Below, piece by piece: positions 11,284 through 20,370 of a stretch of 21,446 nucleotides of DNA (positions are counted from its first letter, which is position 1; every line of letters begins with the position of its first letter). The position numbers were made by a program, and so were the translations under genes. Origin of the DNA: Gnetum montanum (Eukaryota > Streptophyta > Gnetopsida > Gnetales > Gnetaceae); contig MNCI01002165.1 of the NCBI GenBank assembly GCA_015680685.1, positions 940 through 22,385 on the forward strand. The letters are read 5' to 3'. Under the pieces are notes generated by a model. That model was not told the DNA's origin, did not search any database, and saw nothing but the letters and a program-made list of their open reading frames with translations.

Positions 11284-12140
11284 TGACCTAATCATGACTT
11301 TCACCACACATCATGAAGTGCTAGTCAAAATGTTGACCTTCATACCTGTTAGTAAGGATATTCCCACCAATGAGGAAGCCATCCATGTAGTAATGATTCT
11401 GTCCTCACCAAGGAAGGGGAAGTGAACACCATTAACATTTCATGATGGTGAAATTAAGGTTAATCCCTAGAGTGATGAGGTGATGATAACCCCTTTATTC
11501 ATAACCATATGCATAGGAAAATTTAAAATACATTGGGTGCATGTTGATGAATGAGCTACAAGCAACATCATCCCATGCAACATTAACTAAGCAAGTACAA
11601 ACTACAACCACTATAGCTCTTAAGTCCTTCAATGGATCAAGAGTTGCTATCAAGGGTTCTATCTCCTTTGATTTTGTAGCCAAAGGACAATTCCCTACAA
11701 CCACAAACTTCTTGGTGCTGGAAGAGACACCAAGGTTCAACCTGATCCTAGGAAGACCTTGGTTGACTCAATTACAAGTTATCTCCTCACCCATCTACCA
11801 AGAAATTCACCTTCCTTACGAGGGAGATGAAATCATCATTCATGGTAACAATGTAGCTCCCCTAGTTGTCAACAATGTAGACATAGAATAGTGGTCTGAA
11901 GTGAAGCTTCAAGAGTAAGCTCCTAGCCATGAAGAGCAAAAACCCAAGATAACCAATGATGACAATGATAGGCAATGAGATACATTATGGGATGAACTCC
12001 CTTTTAGCATTGTAAGTAAAGGGGATGGCGAGTACAAGCTGGTGTAGAATAGGCCTTACTCACTCCCTAATCTTGCAAGGATGAGGAAGAGTTTACATAA
12101 GTGAATTTTACCTTAACCTTCCCGTGGCTCTATGACCAGA
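11284..12140 (+). pseudogene. Retropepsin-type aspartic protease remnant plus linker to RT
   Basis: Protease matures Gag-Pol inside the particle. The first half is in one frame (FTTHHEVLVKMLTFIPVSKD, then FHDGEIKVNP and ITPLFITICIGKF), matching the plant gypsy protease lead-in. At the active site the Asp is kept (11546-11548), but the D-N/S-G triad reads Asp-Glu-stop (TGA at 11552-11554). A frameshift near there moves to a stop-free frame (to 11891) with ALKSFNGSRVAIKGSISF and the hallmark FNLILGRPWLTQL (11733-11771). After 11891 a linker (LPFSIVSKGDGEYKLV, then NRPYSLPNLARMRKSLHK) continues to about 12140, where coding similarity stops abruptly. The reverse transcriptase appears only at 20678. 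Confidence 0.85.
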
Positions 12141-12786
12141 TACAACAATAGCCAAATAGCATTATTTTTCATTTTCCAGTTTATTATATCTTTGTTATTT
12201 TATGCATATAGCTTAAATTTATTTGCATTGTTACTTATTTGTTGTAACCTTTCTTTATTTTTACTTATGTTTTAAACATTAAAAAAGCATCTCTTTTAGA
12301 AAGAGGTCGCTATGACCTTAAACTAGCATTATAATTTTCTATGACCTTAAACTGGCATTACAATTTTCTGTGACCTTAAACTGGCATTATAATCCACTAT
12401 GACCTTAAACCAACATTCTTGTCTGCTAAGATGCTAAACTGACAAAACTATATAACTTGTGCCCACAATGGCCTAAAACTGGTAAACATCCCTCTTATTA
12501 CCATATCTCTCATTGCTTATCCTATTATCACATCAATTAGCCATTTGATTTTACAACCAAAATTGTCAACATAGCCATTTTTAATGTTTACAACAAAGAT
12601 GCATATAACCAAAAAAATATAAAATTAGATATTCAAATTTAAAATTAAAATGTCCATAACATGTAGCCATAACCACAATGTTTAGCAATGATACCAAAGA
12701 ATAACCATCCATAACATAGTTCTAGCTAACCATAGCCATCAACATAAAGACAAAAATAAATTTCCAACAAGCTAACCTGAAGGAGG
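12141..12786. other. Noncoding: T-rich tract, 29-bp repeats, then 3' flank of the reverse gene
   Basis: 12150-12300 is T-rich with no coding signal. The 29-bp minisatellite follows. 12485-12786 is AT-rich and full of 'tagccat' words, which also fill the introns of the reverse-strand gene; on the - strand this is its 3' flank. If the TAG at 12787 is another decayed CAG, the next in-frame stop is near 12772. Confidence 0.5.
12311..12426 (+). repeat. 29-bp minisatellite, left array (4 units plus decayed tail)
   Basis: Four units of exactly 29 bp: 12311-12339, 12340-12368, 12369-12397 and 12398-12426. The core is tatgaccttaaactggcatt followed by ataattttc or a variant. Decayed units continue to about 12481 (taagatgctaaactgac; caatggcctaaaactgg). 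The same unit and period return at 20371-20457. There are no spacers, so this is not a CRISPR array. Confidence 0.85.
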
Positions 12787-12864
12787 CTACTGAGTGGCAT
12801 CTGGAGGAGGAAGTGGTGGATCATTCCCACCCTCACTGCTAGGGTCGCCAATGTCTCCTAAGGC
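12787..12864 (-). pseudogene. Reverse gene, exon 8 (C-terminus)
   Basis: After an 87-nt intron (GTTTAAC...ACTAAC...GCATTTTAG) it reads ALGDIGDPSSEGGNDPPLPP with a short Pro-rich tail ending DATQ, then TAG. It is in phase 0 with exon 7. The stop may itself be a decayed CAG, in which case the tail would extend about five codons. Confidence 0.6.
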
Positions 12865-12951
12865 CTAAAATGCAACAACATATAGCCAGTTAGTAACCAA
12901 TAGCCAAAATCATAACTTAAAACAAAAACAAAAACATCAAATATGTTAAAC

Positions 12952-13765
12952 CTGGGGAGAGTTAGAATCCATTACTTCTTGGAATAGATAGGGAAGGCCT
13001 TCCTCCAAACAATGGAGGATCTAGTCCTTCATCATGTTGACCTAGTTAACATCCCCAAGATCAACACCAAAAAGAATGTTAGACCTATCTATAGAAGTCC
13101 AAGTAGGAGGCTCATGAGTAGAAATAGTTGTAGAGGTCTAACCTATAATCATGGTAATCTAAAGAGTAGGGAATTGCTCCACCTTAAGAGTACTTTCAAA
13201 AAGTTGATCAACACTCTCTACCTAGATCCGCTAGATGAATAACTCTCTCTTATGCTATTCAATCAACTCTTCCTTAAGCCACTTTAGGTAGGCCCCATGA
13301 TTAACCTTATACTAACACCTATGGGCCTTTTATGTCTTACCCCAATCTAGGACCCAAGCATAGTAATCCTTCTAGTCCTCAACCTTTTGGAAGATGAGGT
13401 CCATTTGCATACGTTTTTCTACCATCTCCCGTAGAACTGCTACTTTGTCTTAAACAACATGCTAATAGTGGGCCCATGTGATCTCCTTAGTCTATAACTT
13501 CCCTAAGGTAACCACTTCCACAAAGACTTTATGGTCTTGGATATCCCTAATTGTATCCTCCTACCTTTGAGTCTTTTCCCTTAAGGCTACAACTTCCTCC
13601 CATAGGAATTTATTGCACCTCTCTAGCTTCCATGAAGCTTTTGTGCACAACATTGCTAAATTAGTGGCAGTATCATAAAACTTCATGAGAACACTATAAA
13701 CATCATAAGTCTAGGCAAGGAGTCTACCTCCATGTTTCTACTAGGCTCCAACTCCATAGACGATA
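12952..13765 (-). pseudogene. Reverse gene, exon 7 (helical, Gln/Glu/Lys-rich region)
   Basis: Starts after CTTTGTGCAG| and stays in one frame for 271 codons with 17 stops (15 TAG, 2 TAA, no TGA) and no frameshift. The text looks like amphipathic helix or coiled coil: SWKLERCNKFLWEEVVALRE, VAVLREMVEKRMQMDLIFQK, AYLKWLKEELIE. Many stops sit where Gln would fit. It ends VMDSNSPQ at CAG|GTTTAAC, phase 0, matching exon 8. Confidence 0.6.
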
Positions 13766-13849
13766 CTGCACAAAGCATAAAATACAACCATAAGACAAAA
13801 CCTAAGATAGCCATAATGCAAACAAAGCCTAGGACCAAAGCACATAAAA

Positions 13850-14284
13850 CAAAATCCTTAGCTATCTCAAGTGCATCCTAATGCAATCGATCGATGATGT
13901 CCTTAGTCATCCCATGTAGGAACTTCACTTTGTTTAGAGTCTCTACCCATGGTTTTGCACAAAACCTAGGGACAAGAGCTTGCACTAGTGGCTCAGGAAC
14001 TAATGTAATCATAATAATCATTGAAAGGTTAGGATGATAGCCAAATATAACCAATGACATATAGTGAAAATAGTGAGGCATAAGCATACCTACCTCCTCC
14101 TCCTCTTCCTCATATGGAATGATAATGGGAGAGGTACTTGGTACCGCCTCACCAAAAAAGGCATATAGATCATCTACACTAGCATCAACAAGTCCTTCAA
14201 CCATAGGTTACTTTCGATGTACCTCTTCTGAATGCCTTTGTTTTTCCTCCACAGCAACTTGGGCTATTATAACCTGACACTTAT
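13850..14284 (-). pseudogene. Reverse gene, exons 5 and 6 with a 90-nt intron between
   Basis: Exon 5 (14090-14284) follows GGTTGTAG| and reads KCQVIIAQVAVEEKQRHSEE, one TAA, then LVDASVDDLYAFFGEAVPST and a run of six Glu (PYEEEEEE). The intron at 14000-14089 has a GTATGC donor, a CTAAC branch-like site and a TTACATTAG acceptor. It happens to be open, so an unspliced ORF of 108 codons spans it. Exon 6 (from 13999) reads PEPLVQALVPRFCAKPWVET and LNKVKFLHGMTKDIIDRLH, then TAG. The 3' end of exon 6 near 13850 is uncertain because no good donor in the required phase is left. Confidence 0.6.
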
Positions 14285-14382
14285 CTACAACCATATCACA
14301 TAGAAAATCAATTAATACATAAAACCATAAAGTAGCCATAAAAACTTAAATCATGAAATAGCCAAATTTAAACAAAGCATAC

Positions 14383-15440
14383 CTACAACTACCTACTGTG
14401 ATAGCTTAATCTTAAACTTAAGCTTCTTTGGGGTAGCCTAATCTAATGTTTGGGGTGCCTCCTCCAGTGGCCTCTTGAGTTTCTCTCTAACTATGCCTTT
14501 GGCCTCCATGCACCTTTGTCTAGCATCTTGAACACTAGTAGGAAATGAGAGGGTCTCACCATCATTAGTACTATTAGGAGACTTGTACTACCTAACATAA
14601 AAATTCTTAGTGATGATGGATAATGTTTCATCCATCCTCTCTAGTGGGTTTTAGGCCTACACTATTGGATAAATGTGCTTTACCCAAGGCCTAGAAAATT
14701 AGCTTAGGTCTTGGGAAACCCATCATCCATTCCTATACACCACTAGGAACTTCGCAAACCTCTTTAGATAACCTGCAAAAAATGCAAAGTGCATATGGAT
14801 TATCATAGAGGTGTCAACATGGAGTCTAAGGATCTCCTCTTGAAGCCTAGTAGCCAAAGTAGTAGCCCAATCAAATTTGATGCCCTCCATCAAGACCTTC
14901 TTAAAGGTCCATGCCTATGCTAGGCCAATTACCTTCTTTTGTGATACCAATTTGGGGAACACATGAGACCTAAACAAAGGATATGATTCCTTTGCATCAA
15001 CATTCATAAAGCTATCCATCAAAATTCTAGAGTGGCCCATGTTAGCACCAAGCCATTCTAGACCTTCCTCATGATGGCTCAATTCCCTCACTGTCTTGGT
15101 GGGAACCTTTGCTCCATCAACAAGAACACTAAACAAGTCATGAAAGAGGTCAGCACCTACATCAATGTTCACCTTAACACCTCGAATGATGGTGCTAAAG
15201 CGACCAACCTCCTCATCAAAGGAGTCGATGACATGCAACATCTCCATGGCAGGAATGGAAGGAATAGGTACATAAATACATTGAGCAAACTTGCACACTG
15301 GATGTTTGCTTGAATGTACCCATGCACCTATCCCTTTAGCCACTCCTGCATCGATGTCACATCACTAAACTTCAGGATGAGGGTATCCTCATAACATGAA
15401 TGTGAAAGTGGTATAGTCACATTAGTTGAGGTGGAAGGTC
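14383..15440 (-). pseudogene. Reverse gene, exon 4 (longest)
   Basis: Starts GPSTSTNVTIPLSHSCYEDT after TTCATAG. A 1-nt frameshift near 15330 (after SMQEWLKG) is followed by a stop-free run of about 140 codons to 14918: GAWVHSSKHPVCKFAQCIYV, EMLHVIDSFDEEVGRF, HSRILMDSFMNVDAKESYPL. The same frame continues to 14383 with five TAG, two TAA and the gene's only TGA. It ends in a basic, nuclear-localisation-like patch (ATPKKLKFKIKLSQ). The donor is GTAG|GTATGC with one base over. The long open stretch makes this the best-preserved part of the gene. Confidence 0.7.
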
Positions 15441-15545
15441 CTATGAAGCAATAACCAAAGGTTAGCATCCATATGAGCAATTTCAACAACCAAGAAAAGC
15501 AACAAAACACTTAAAGCCATAAAATAGTAGAAGTTGTATGTTCAC

Positions 15546-15814
15546 CTTTACTTTTCTTATGAGGTGTGAAGGTTCTAGCTACAAGGGTTCGATCTGTGCT
15601 ATTGACATCTAACCACCAGCTATGCATCATCTCATCATCCTTGCACTTTTTGTATACAATGTTAAACCTAGTGGCATATTCATCAAAATCCCCTCTCAAC
15701 TGTTGATACATAGCAGCTTTGATTTGGGGACTCTTGGTGAATTCGTCTAAAGTAGTTTGAGCTACTGCTAGGATTTAATCATTGATGATCAAGCCCTAAT
15801 CGTTAACCTTGTAC
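15546..15814 (-). pseudogene. Reverse gene, exon 3
   Basis: Follows an 80-nt intron (GTAAAC...CTTACAG). After two early stops (TAG, TAA) it is open for 73 codons: ILAVAQTTLDEFTKSPQIKA, then MYQQLRGDFDEYATRFNIVY and SWWLDVNSTDRTLVARTF. It ends HKKSK at AAAG|GTGAAC with one base left over. Joining to exon 4 across a 105-nt intron keeps the frame. Confidence 0.7.
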
Positions 15815-15894
15815 CTGTAAGAAGTTAAATTAATGAATTTAGGTAAGGTAATCAAGCCAAAATCATAGAAAAACATTACAATAACTATGTTTAC

Positions 15895-16338
15895 CCCTAT
15901 AGATGATACACAGTGCCCATTGGGTTCTAAAATAGTGTGTGGGCTTTATGCGCCACCATCAGAGTATTATCAGTATTATACTAACTATACTCTAGCATCA
16001 TCTAGATCTCTGAAAGGTAGCATGGACTTATGATCTCTGTTGGTCCCCTTGTAGTATTAGGTAGTGGCTTGTCAGTAATGTACCTAATAATCAGGCCAAA
16101 CACCCAAGGTAATGGGGTCTCCACAATGACCCTAGCTACATCTATGAACAAGTGTGACCACAGCATCATATTAAAATTTCTAAGGAGGTAGGAAAGGAAG
16201 TCCCTTGCCCCAAGCTAAAACCACAACAAGAGCTTCCCAAGAGGCATGTCATGTGGTGTAGTATTGATCTTGGGATGACCAATGTAGCACAAAGTACCAA
16301 GCAACTCCACTATGATGAGAATAGGCCTCAAGAACACC
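15895..16338 (-). pseudogene. Reverse gene, exon 2
   Basis: Begins after a T-rich acceptor (TTTGTTTCATGAAG|GG) and runs 147 codons in one frame with five stops, all TAG. It contains hydrophobic, leucine-rich text: VFLRPILIIVELLGTLCYIG, later ARDFLSYLLRNFNMMLWSHL and PLPWVFGLIIRYITDKPLP. It ends at a GTAAAC donor in phase 2. The absence of frameshifts over 444 nt argues for a real former exon. Confidence 0.65.
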
Positions 16339-16363
16339 CTTCATGAAACAAAACAAAAACATT

Positions 16364-16659
16364 ATGACCAATTAAAATTTCTTAACAATTTAGACAAAAC
16401 ATCTAGTCAAAGGTGAAATTAGCCTCTGTAAAAAGCTCTAAGGTGTTTTTCTAAATTAGTCTAAGTAATTTCACAAGAAAACATTATTACAATCTTGCAT
16501 GTCCTTGCATCATGAACAATTGAAATTTCTCAACAAATTTAGAAAAAAATTCCTGAGTCAGAGGTGAAATTAGCTTTTGTAAAAAATTCTTAGATGTTTA
16601 TCTAACTTAACTTTTAAAATTCCATAAAAGAATTGTTACCATATTTCATAGACTTTATA
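16364..16659. repeat. 148-bp tandem duplication inside intron 1
   Basis: Copy 1 (16364-16511) begins atgaccaattaaaatttctt and copy 2 (16512-16659) begins atgaacaattgaaatttctc. Both continue with caa(a)tttaga, then gtcaaaggtgaaattagc or gtcagaggtgaaattagc, a tgtaaaaa block, and a gtgttt/atgttt-tcta block. Divergence suggests an old event. Confidence 0.75.
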
Positions 16660-16674
16660 GCCAAAACTATATAT

Positions 16675-16850
16675 TAGTCTAAATTATGCATAAAATTAGA
16701 AAAAACATCTAAATTATTCATAAATTTGGAAAAAAGCAAGCATAAGTTTAGAAAAAGGATCTAGATTTTGCAAAGCATATATAAATTTGGAAAAAAACAT
16801 CTAAACTATGCACAAATTTAGAAAAAGCATGATAAACTTAAGAAAATCCA
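16675..16850. repeat. Degenerate A-rich repeat, about 20-35 bp period
   Basis: Repeated text of the form gcataaatttagaaaaaacatctaaa, at about 16686, 16710, 16740, 16770 and 16809, with variants ttggaaaaaa and ttagaaaaagg. It lies inside intron 1 of the reverse gene. Simple expansion of an A-rich motif is the likely cause. Confidence 0.5.
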
Positions 16851-17751
16851 TGTAGCCATAGTAAAAACTTATTTAAAATAGAAAAAGCTTTTACTCTTCT
16901 AGAAAAAAGAAAAATTAAGAATATCAACCACTTCTAGTTTGGGAAATATACTACAACTGTTAAGTTTTGCCTTGATTCACACAACCATACAAAAAAAATC
17001 ATAAAAAAATTGTTTTAAGTCTAATTGAAGTGATTCCACCTCCATTGGAAAGTTGAAGCCAAAGCATATGCAACCATGACCAAAACATAGCAAAAACCTC
17101 TACCGTTTTCGTATAAAAATTTCATAAATCTACATGAAACTACAAAAGCAGCACAAACAACCTAACTACACAAAGTTAGGAAAATAACCATAACTTCCTC
17201 ATTTCAAAGTCAAATTAAACAAGACAACAACCATCATAAATCTTTAAAAAATTACAAACCCATAACCTTTAATTTTACAAATATATAGTAGTTTCACTAA
17301 GAACAAATACACAACTTTTCTTGCTCTTTTATAGCAAACCTTCAAAAATCTCAAAGCCTAAATTTCACAAGCCATTAAAATAGTCAAAATAGCCAAAACC
17401 ATTGAAATCAATTTAAATTCACATCAAAATAATGTGATAGGATTTTGGTAAAATTTAATTTTAACAAATCCTAGGGCCTATATCTGAAAAAAATGACCAT
17501 ACCCCAAGATTTTGAGAAAAAAGCATAAAATAGCAAGCCCTATTTTCAAAATCAAATCTACTAAAACTAAAACAATTTAAAAACTATAGATCTACATGGA
17601 AGTAGCCAAAATAAGAGATGGGATTCCACCAAAATTCCATTTTAATCCCTCTACTAAAGTAGATCTAAAAAAATGGCCTCAACACCTAGAAAGAAAAAAA
17701 CTAAAAAAAAATCACAAAAAATCAAAGCCAAAAATAGGTAGAATTGCCTAC

Positions 17752-17879
17752 CTTGGAGCAGTGATAGATGAGGCATGGATAGAGATAGGCCTAGGAACCT
17801 CTAACAACTCCCTCAAATTCTCATCCATCCTCTAGATCATGGGATTTTTACTCTTTCCTCCTCTCTATTTGGATGCCAT
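17752..17879 (-). pseudogene. Reverse gene, exon 1 (start)
   Basis: ATG at 17879-17877 in context CTACC-ATG-GCA. It reads MASK, stop, RGGKSKNPMI, stop, RMDENLRELLEVPRPISIHA and ends AAG|GTAGGC. It leaves two bases (phase 2), completed by the first base of exon 2. Both stops are TAG. A + strand ORF over the same bases is treated as a shadow. Confidence 0.6.
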
Positions 17880-18325
17880 GGTAGGCTCAATGTTGAGTAA
17901 GATGGAAATTGGAAAAAGATAGGAGTTCTATGCTAGTTGTAGGGGAGATGTGAGGCATCCACACTGAAGCTTGGTTGTGGTTGCCATAAAAATCTCTACC
18001 AAAGCTTTCCTCCAATGTGCTATTGCTATAGAATGATAATTATGATCAAAAATTGCAAAACTTGACATATAAAACCCATTCAAAACCTAAACAAAACCCC
18101 AACTGCTAATTCAGTGCATCATAACTACAAGTGCACTGAAGAAAAAGTGGAGAAATTCTAGTTCACATTGGTTTTGGGTGGGAGACAAATCCACTTTTCA
18201 AAATTTTAAATTTATGGATTACGGCCCCCACCCTGCACCTTCACTTTTGACTAAGACTTGCATCAACGCTAAGATTTTTATCAATTTTGACACTTAAAAC
18301 ATTATGGCAACCTTAGCCCCATGCA
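17880..18325 (-). promoter_or_regulatory. Upstream region of the reverse gene
   Basis: Between the ATG at 17879 and the palindrome array. On the - strand a TATA-like word (TTTTATATG, about 18069-18077) lies about 190 bp before the ATG. No coding signal and no clear initiator. The promoter reading is weak. Confidence 0.25.
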
Positions 18326-19985
18326 TCCATGCTAGGAATACCATGGCTAGTGTGGAAACATGTTTATCATTTTATAAATTCATTAGATTTACAAATATCT
18401 TTCTATTTTTGATAACCTAAACCTGCCTTTTTCAACCCTAGGTTTCTAAAATTGGGCAAAACATAAGGCCAAGTACCATGGATTTCCATGCTAAGGCAAC
18501 AATGCCTAGCATGGAAGAAGGGGGTAGCACTCACTCTTGTATCCCAACACTCATCTAGGCACTCACTCTTGTATCCCAACACTCATCTAACATAAGCTTG
18601 ACCCCAAAGTGGGCCCCACGTGACCTTGAACCCCTCCAAGCATCTCCAATATCCTTAGAACCTTACCAAACCTAGTCAAAATCTAGGATTTGATGTGTTC
18701 CATGCTAGGGGAGGCTTCTTCCACACTAAGTCTTTCACCCTCAGTGCGGATAGATGGGGGGAAGCTAAAAATAACCTAAATTGATGACCTAATAACCATT
18801 TCTTGATGCCTAGTGACCCCTAGACCCTATCAGAACCCTCTAGAGCTTCCGGAAGCCCCAAAATGGGTCAAATATGGTACAAAAATATTATACCCCTTTT
18901 ATCCACGTTGGGGCCACCAGTCCTAAACACCTCAAAATGGCATCAAATGAACTTTCATGCACTCTAGAATCCTTGAGGTAGCTATTTAAGCCCTTAAACT
19001 TCATAAAGCTAATTCTAGATGGCCAAAAATCCATTTCCCCTTGTTTTCAATGTTGAGCTTTCCACTCCTAGCATGGAAGAAAGGGGGAAAGCCAAAAAAC
19101 CACTTAGGGATGCCCAAAACTCCTAAATTTTGACATGGATCCATAGCCCTTGACCCTGGTAATCCAAAGAGGTAACATGCATGGTTGATTATGACTCGAA
19201 TTGTCCTAGATCTAGGATTCTTACTTCTTTCACACTAAAGTAATTTCCCCAATGTGGAAACAAAGTGGGGAAGCTACACTCTCGAGAGACACGAATCTAT
19301 GCTAGAGAAGCCTAGGACCTCACAGCCTCAAGATTTTTCTTGTTTGAACTCATTTCAACCTCTAAAACCTATTCCCCTCATTCTTCCATGCTGGAGCAAC
19401 TCCCCCAGCATGGAACCTTAAGTGCCCTTAAACAGCCTTCAAACATGCCCAAAATTAGCCAGAAACTTGCAAAATCGAAGTTTGCAAACCTATAGGCCTA
19501 GAAACTTGGTCAAAGTGCCCAAAATCACTTTGAATTCATAAAATAAGTGTCTCTTTATTTTTCCATGCTAAGGATACTGTGCCCAGCGTGGATAAAAGGG
19601 GGGAAAGCCATTTCAACATCTATTGACACTCAAAATGACCTCAAATTTCCCCAAAACAAGACTAGAAGATGCATAAGTTCTAGATCTAGATTCCATATAC
19701 CTATTTGACCATGTTTGACCTTATTTTTGCTTTGATTTTGGTTTTCCATGCTAAACCCCCTCTTTTCCATGCTAGACAACATGGAAACAAGGGGGGAAGG
19801 CTTCAAAACTTTCCTTTTGGCCTTTACAAACCTCTAGAGTGCACAATTTTGAGGGATATGACCTTGTGTTGCCTTATGAAGGTTCTGGAACCTTAATTTT
19901 GGACCTTTGAGTATCCCAAAACCTATTTTCCTTAGTTTCCATACTAAGTACCCCTATTTCCACATTATGCTCAACGTGGAAGCCT
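18326..19985. repeat. Array of palindromes, 'ttccatgcta...tagcatggaa' plus G-run, every ~150-235 bp
   Basis: About ten decayed units start near 18326, 18484, 18698, 18899, 19050, 19228, 19384, 19561, 19744 and 19936. Each has ttccatgcta (or variant), a 10-30 nt loop, the inverse tagcatggaa, then usually a-a-ggggggaaagcc. Two arms remain perfect: 18484-18493 with 18507-18516 (10 bp) and 19384-19394 with 19405-19415 (11 bp). Decayed stems keep paired changes, e.g. ccacactaag with tcagtgcgga at 18720-18750. The array lies upstream of the reverse gene. In reverse complement (ggctttcccccc...agcatggaa) it matches the repeats upstream of gag at 6.0-8.4 kb. Confidence 0.75.
18527..18590. repeat. 32-bp tandem duplication, almost identical copies
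   Basis: gcactcactcttgtatccca... occurs at 18527-18558 and again at 18559-18590, differing only at the last base. It sits inside the decayed palindrome array, so it is much younger than the surrounding repeats. Confidence 0.95.
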
Positions 19986-20370
19986 CAAAACACTTGATTT
20001 TTAGGTCTAAATAGCCTAGTAATAGCCTTGATTAATGCCTGAACTCACCTAATAACCTTGTAGCCTTAAAACATGGCCCAATAAGGCCTTAAACTAGCAA
20101 AAATTAACCATTTTTTCCTTATATTAACCAAATTTTATCATATATAGCCTATTTTGCTTAATGTTTGAATTATTACGTAATGTTTTGGCTTGTTTTTGGA
20201 CTTATGTTGCTTTGTGGACCTTGTTGACCTTCTATGGCCTTTATACAACCTTATGTGTTCTCTATTTATCTTATTATAGCTCTAGCTACTTTTATTTGGC
20301 TTTAAATGGTATTAAATAGTGGGGTTTGACTTTCCCTAGCCACCATTTAACACCATATTACCATGGCCCG

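Larger units (their letters stand above)
16339..17751 (-). other. Long first intron of the reverse gene
   Basis: About 1.4 kb, AT-rich, with no coding signal and very few CG. It runs from a GTAGGC donor to a T-rich ...TTTCATGAAG acceptor, and it joins exons 1 and 2 in frame. Inside are the 148-bp duplication and A-rich short repeats. A TATA-like word (TATAAAAGAG, - strand, near 17325-17334) could be a chance match. Confidence 0.5.
12787..17879 (-). pseudogene. Large intron-containing reverse-strand gene, unknown family, decayed
   Basis: Reading the - strand, eight exons can be joined at GT...AG borders: 17752-17879, 15895-16338, 15546-15814, 14383-15440, 14090-14284, about 13850-13999, 12952-13765 and 12787-12864. 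The joins 1-2, 2-3, 3-4, 4-5, 5-6 and 7-8 keep the frame exactly; the donor of the sixth exon is unclear. One 1-nt frameshift lies near 15330. The total is about 1,040 codons with about 36 in-frame stops (about 29 TAG, 6 TAA, 1 TGA). The start ATG has good context (tacCATGGCa read as ACC-ATG-GCA). Introns 3, 5 and 7 carry CTAAC 20-30 nt before the acceptor. The product would have a basic N-terminus, hydrophobic middle, basic patch, acidic Glu run, charged helical region and Pro-rich tail. I do not recognise the family; it could be an element cargo gene or a captured host gene. Confidence 0.7.

Noticed and set aside
12311-12481. CRISPR-like array of 29-bp repeats
   Set aside because: Units are directly adjacent with no spacers, and the window is plant retroelement DNA. 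It is a minisatellite.
12831-12852. Primer-binding-site-like text on the - strand (attggcgaccctagcagtg)
   Set aside because: Resembles the tggcgac start of some plant LTR-element primer sites, but it lies in frame inside exon 8 and no LTR end adjoins it.
13878-14204. Single 108-codon - strand ORF as a separate small gene
   Set aside because: It spans exon 5, a 90-nt intron that happens to be open, and exon 6; the middle third looks like intron text with donor, branch-like site and acceptor.
17596-17835. + strand ORF of 79 codons, Lys-rich
   Set aside because: Overlaps exon 1 and the A-rich start of intron 1 of the reverse gene; its composition is that of A-rich noncoding DNA and it has no homology signal.
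12787-17879. A genetic code with TAG/TAA read as Gln (as in ciliates or dasycladalean algae)
   Set aside because: The TAG-at-Gln pattern suggests it, but + strand gypsy domains in the window have TGA at conserved Arg (DFR in RT) and at apparent Trp sites, along with frameshifts. Decay through cytosine methylation explains both strands.
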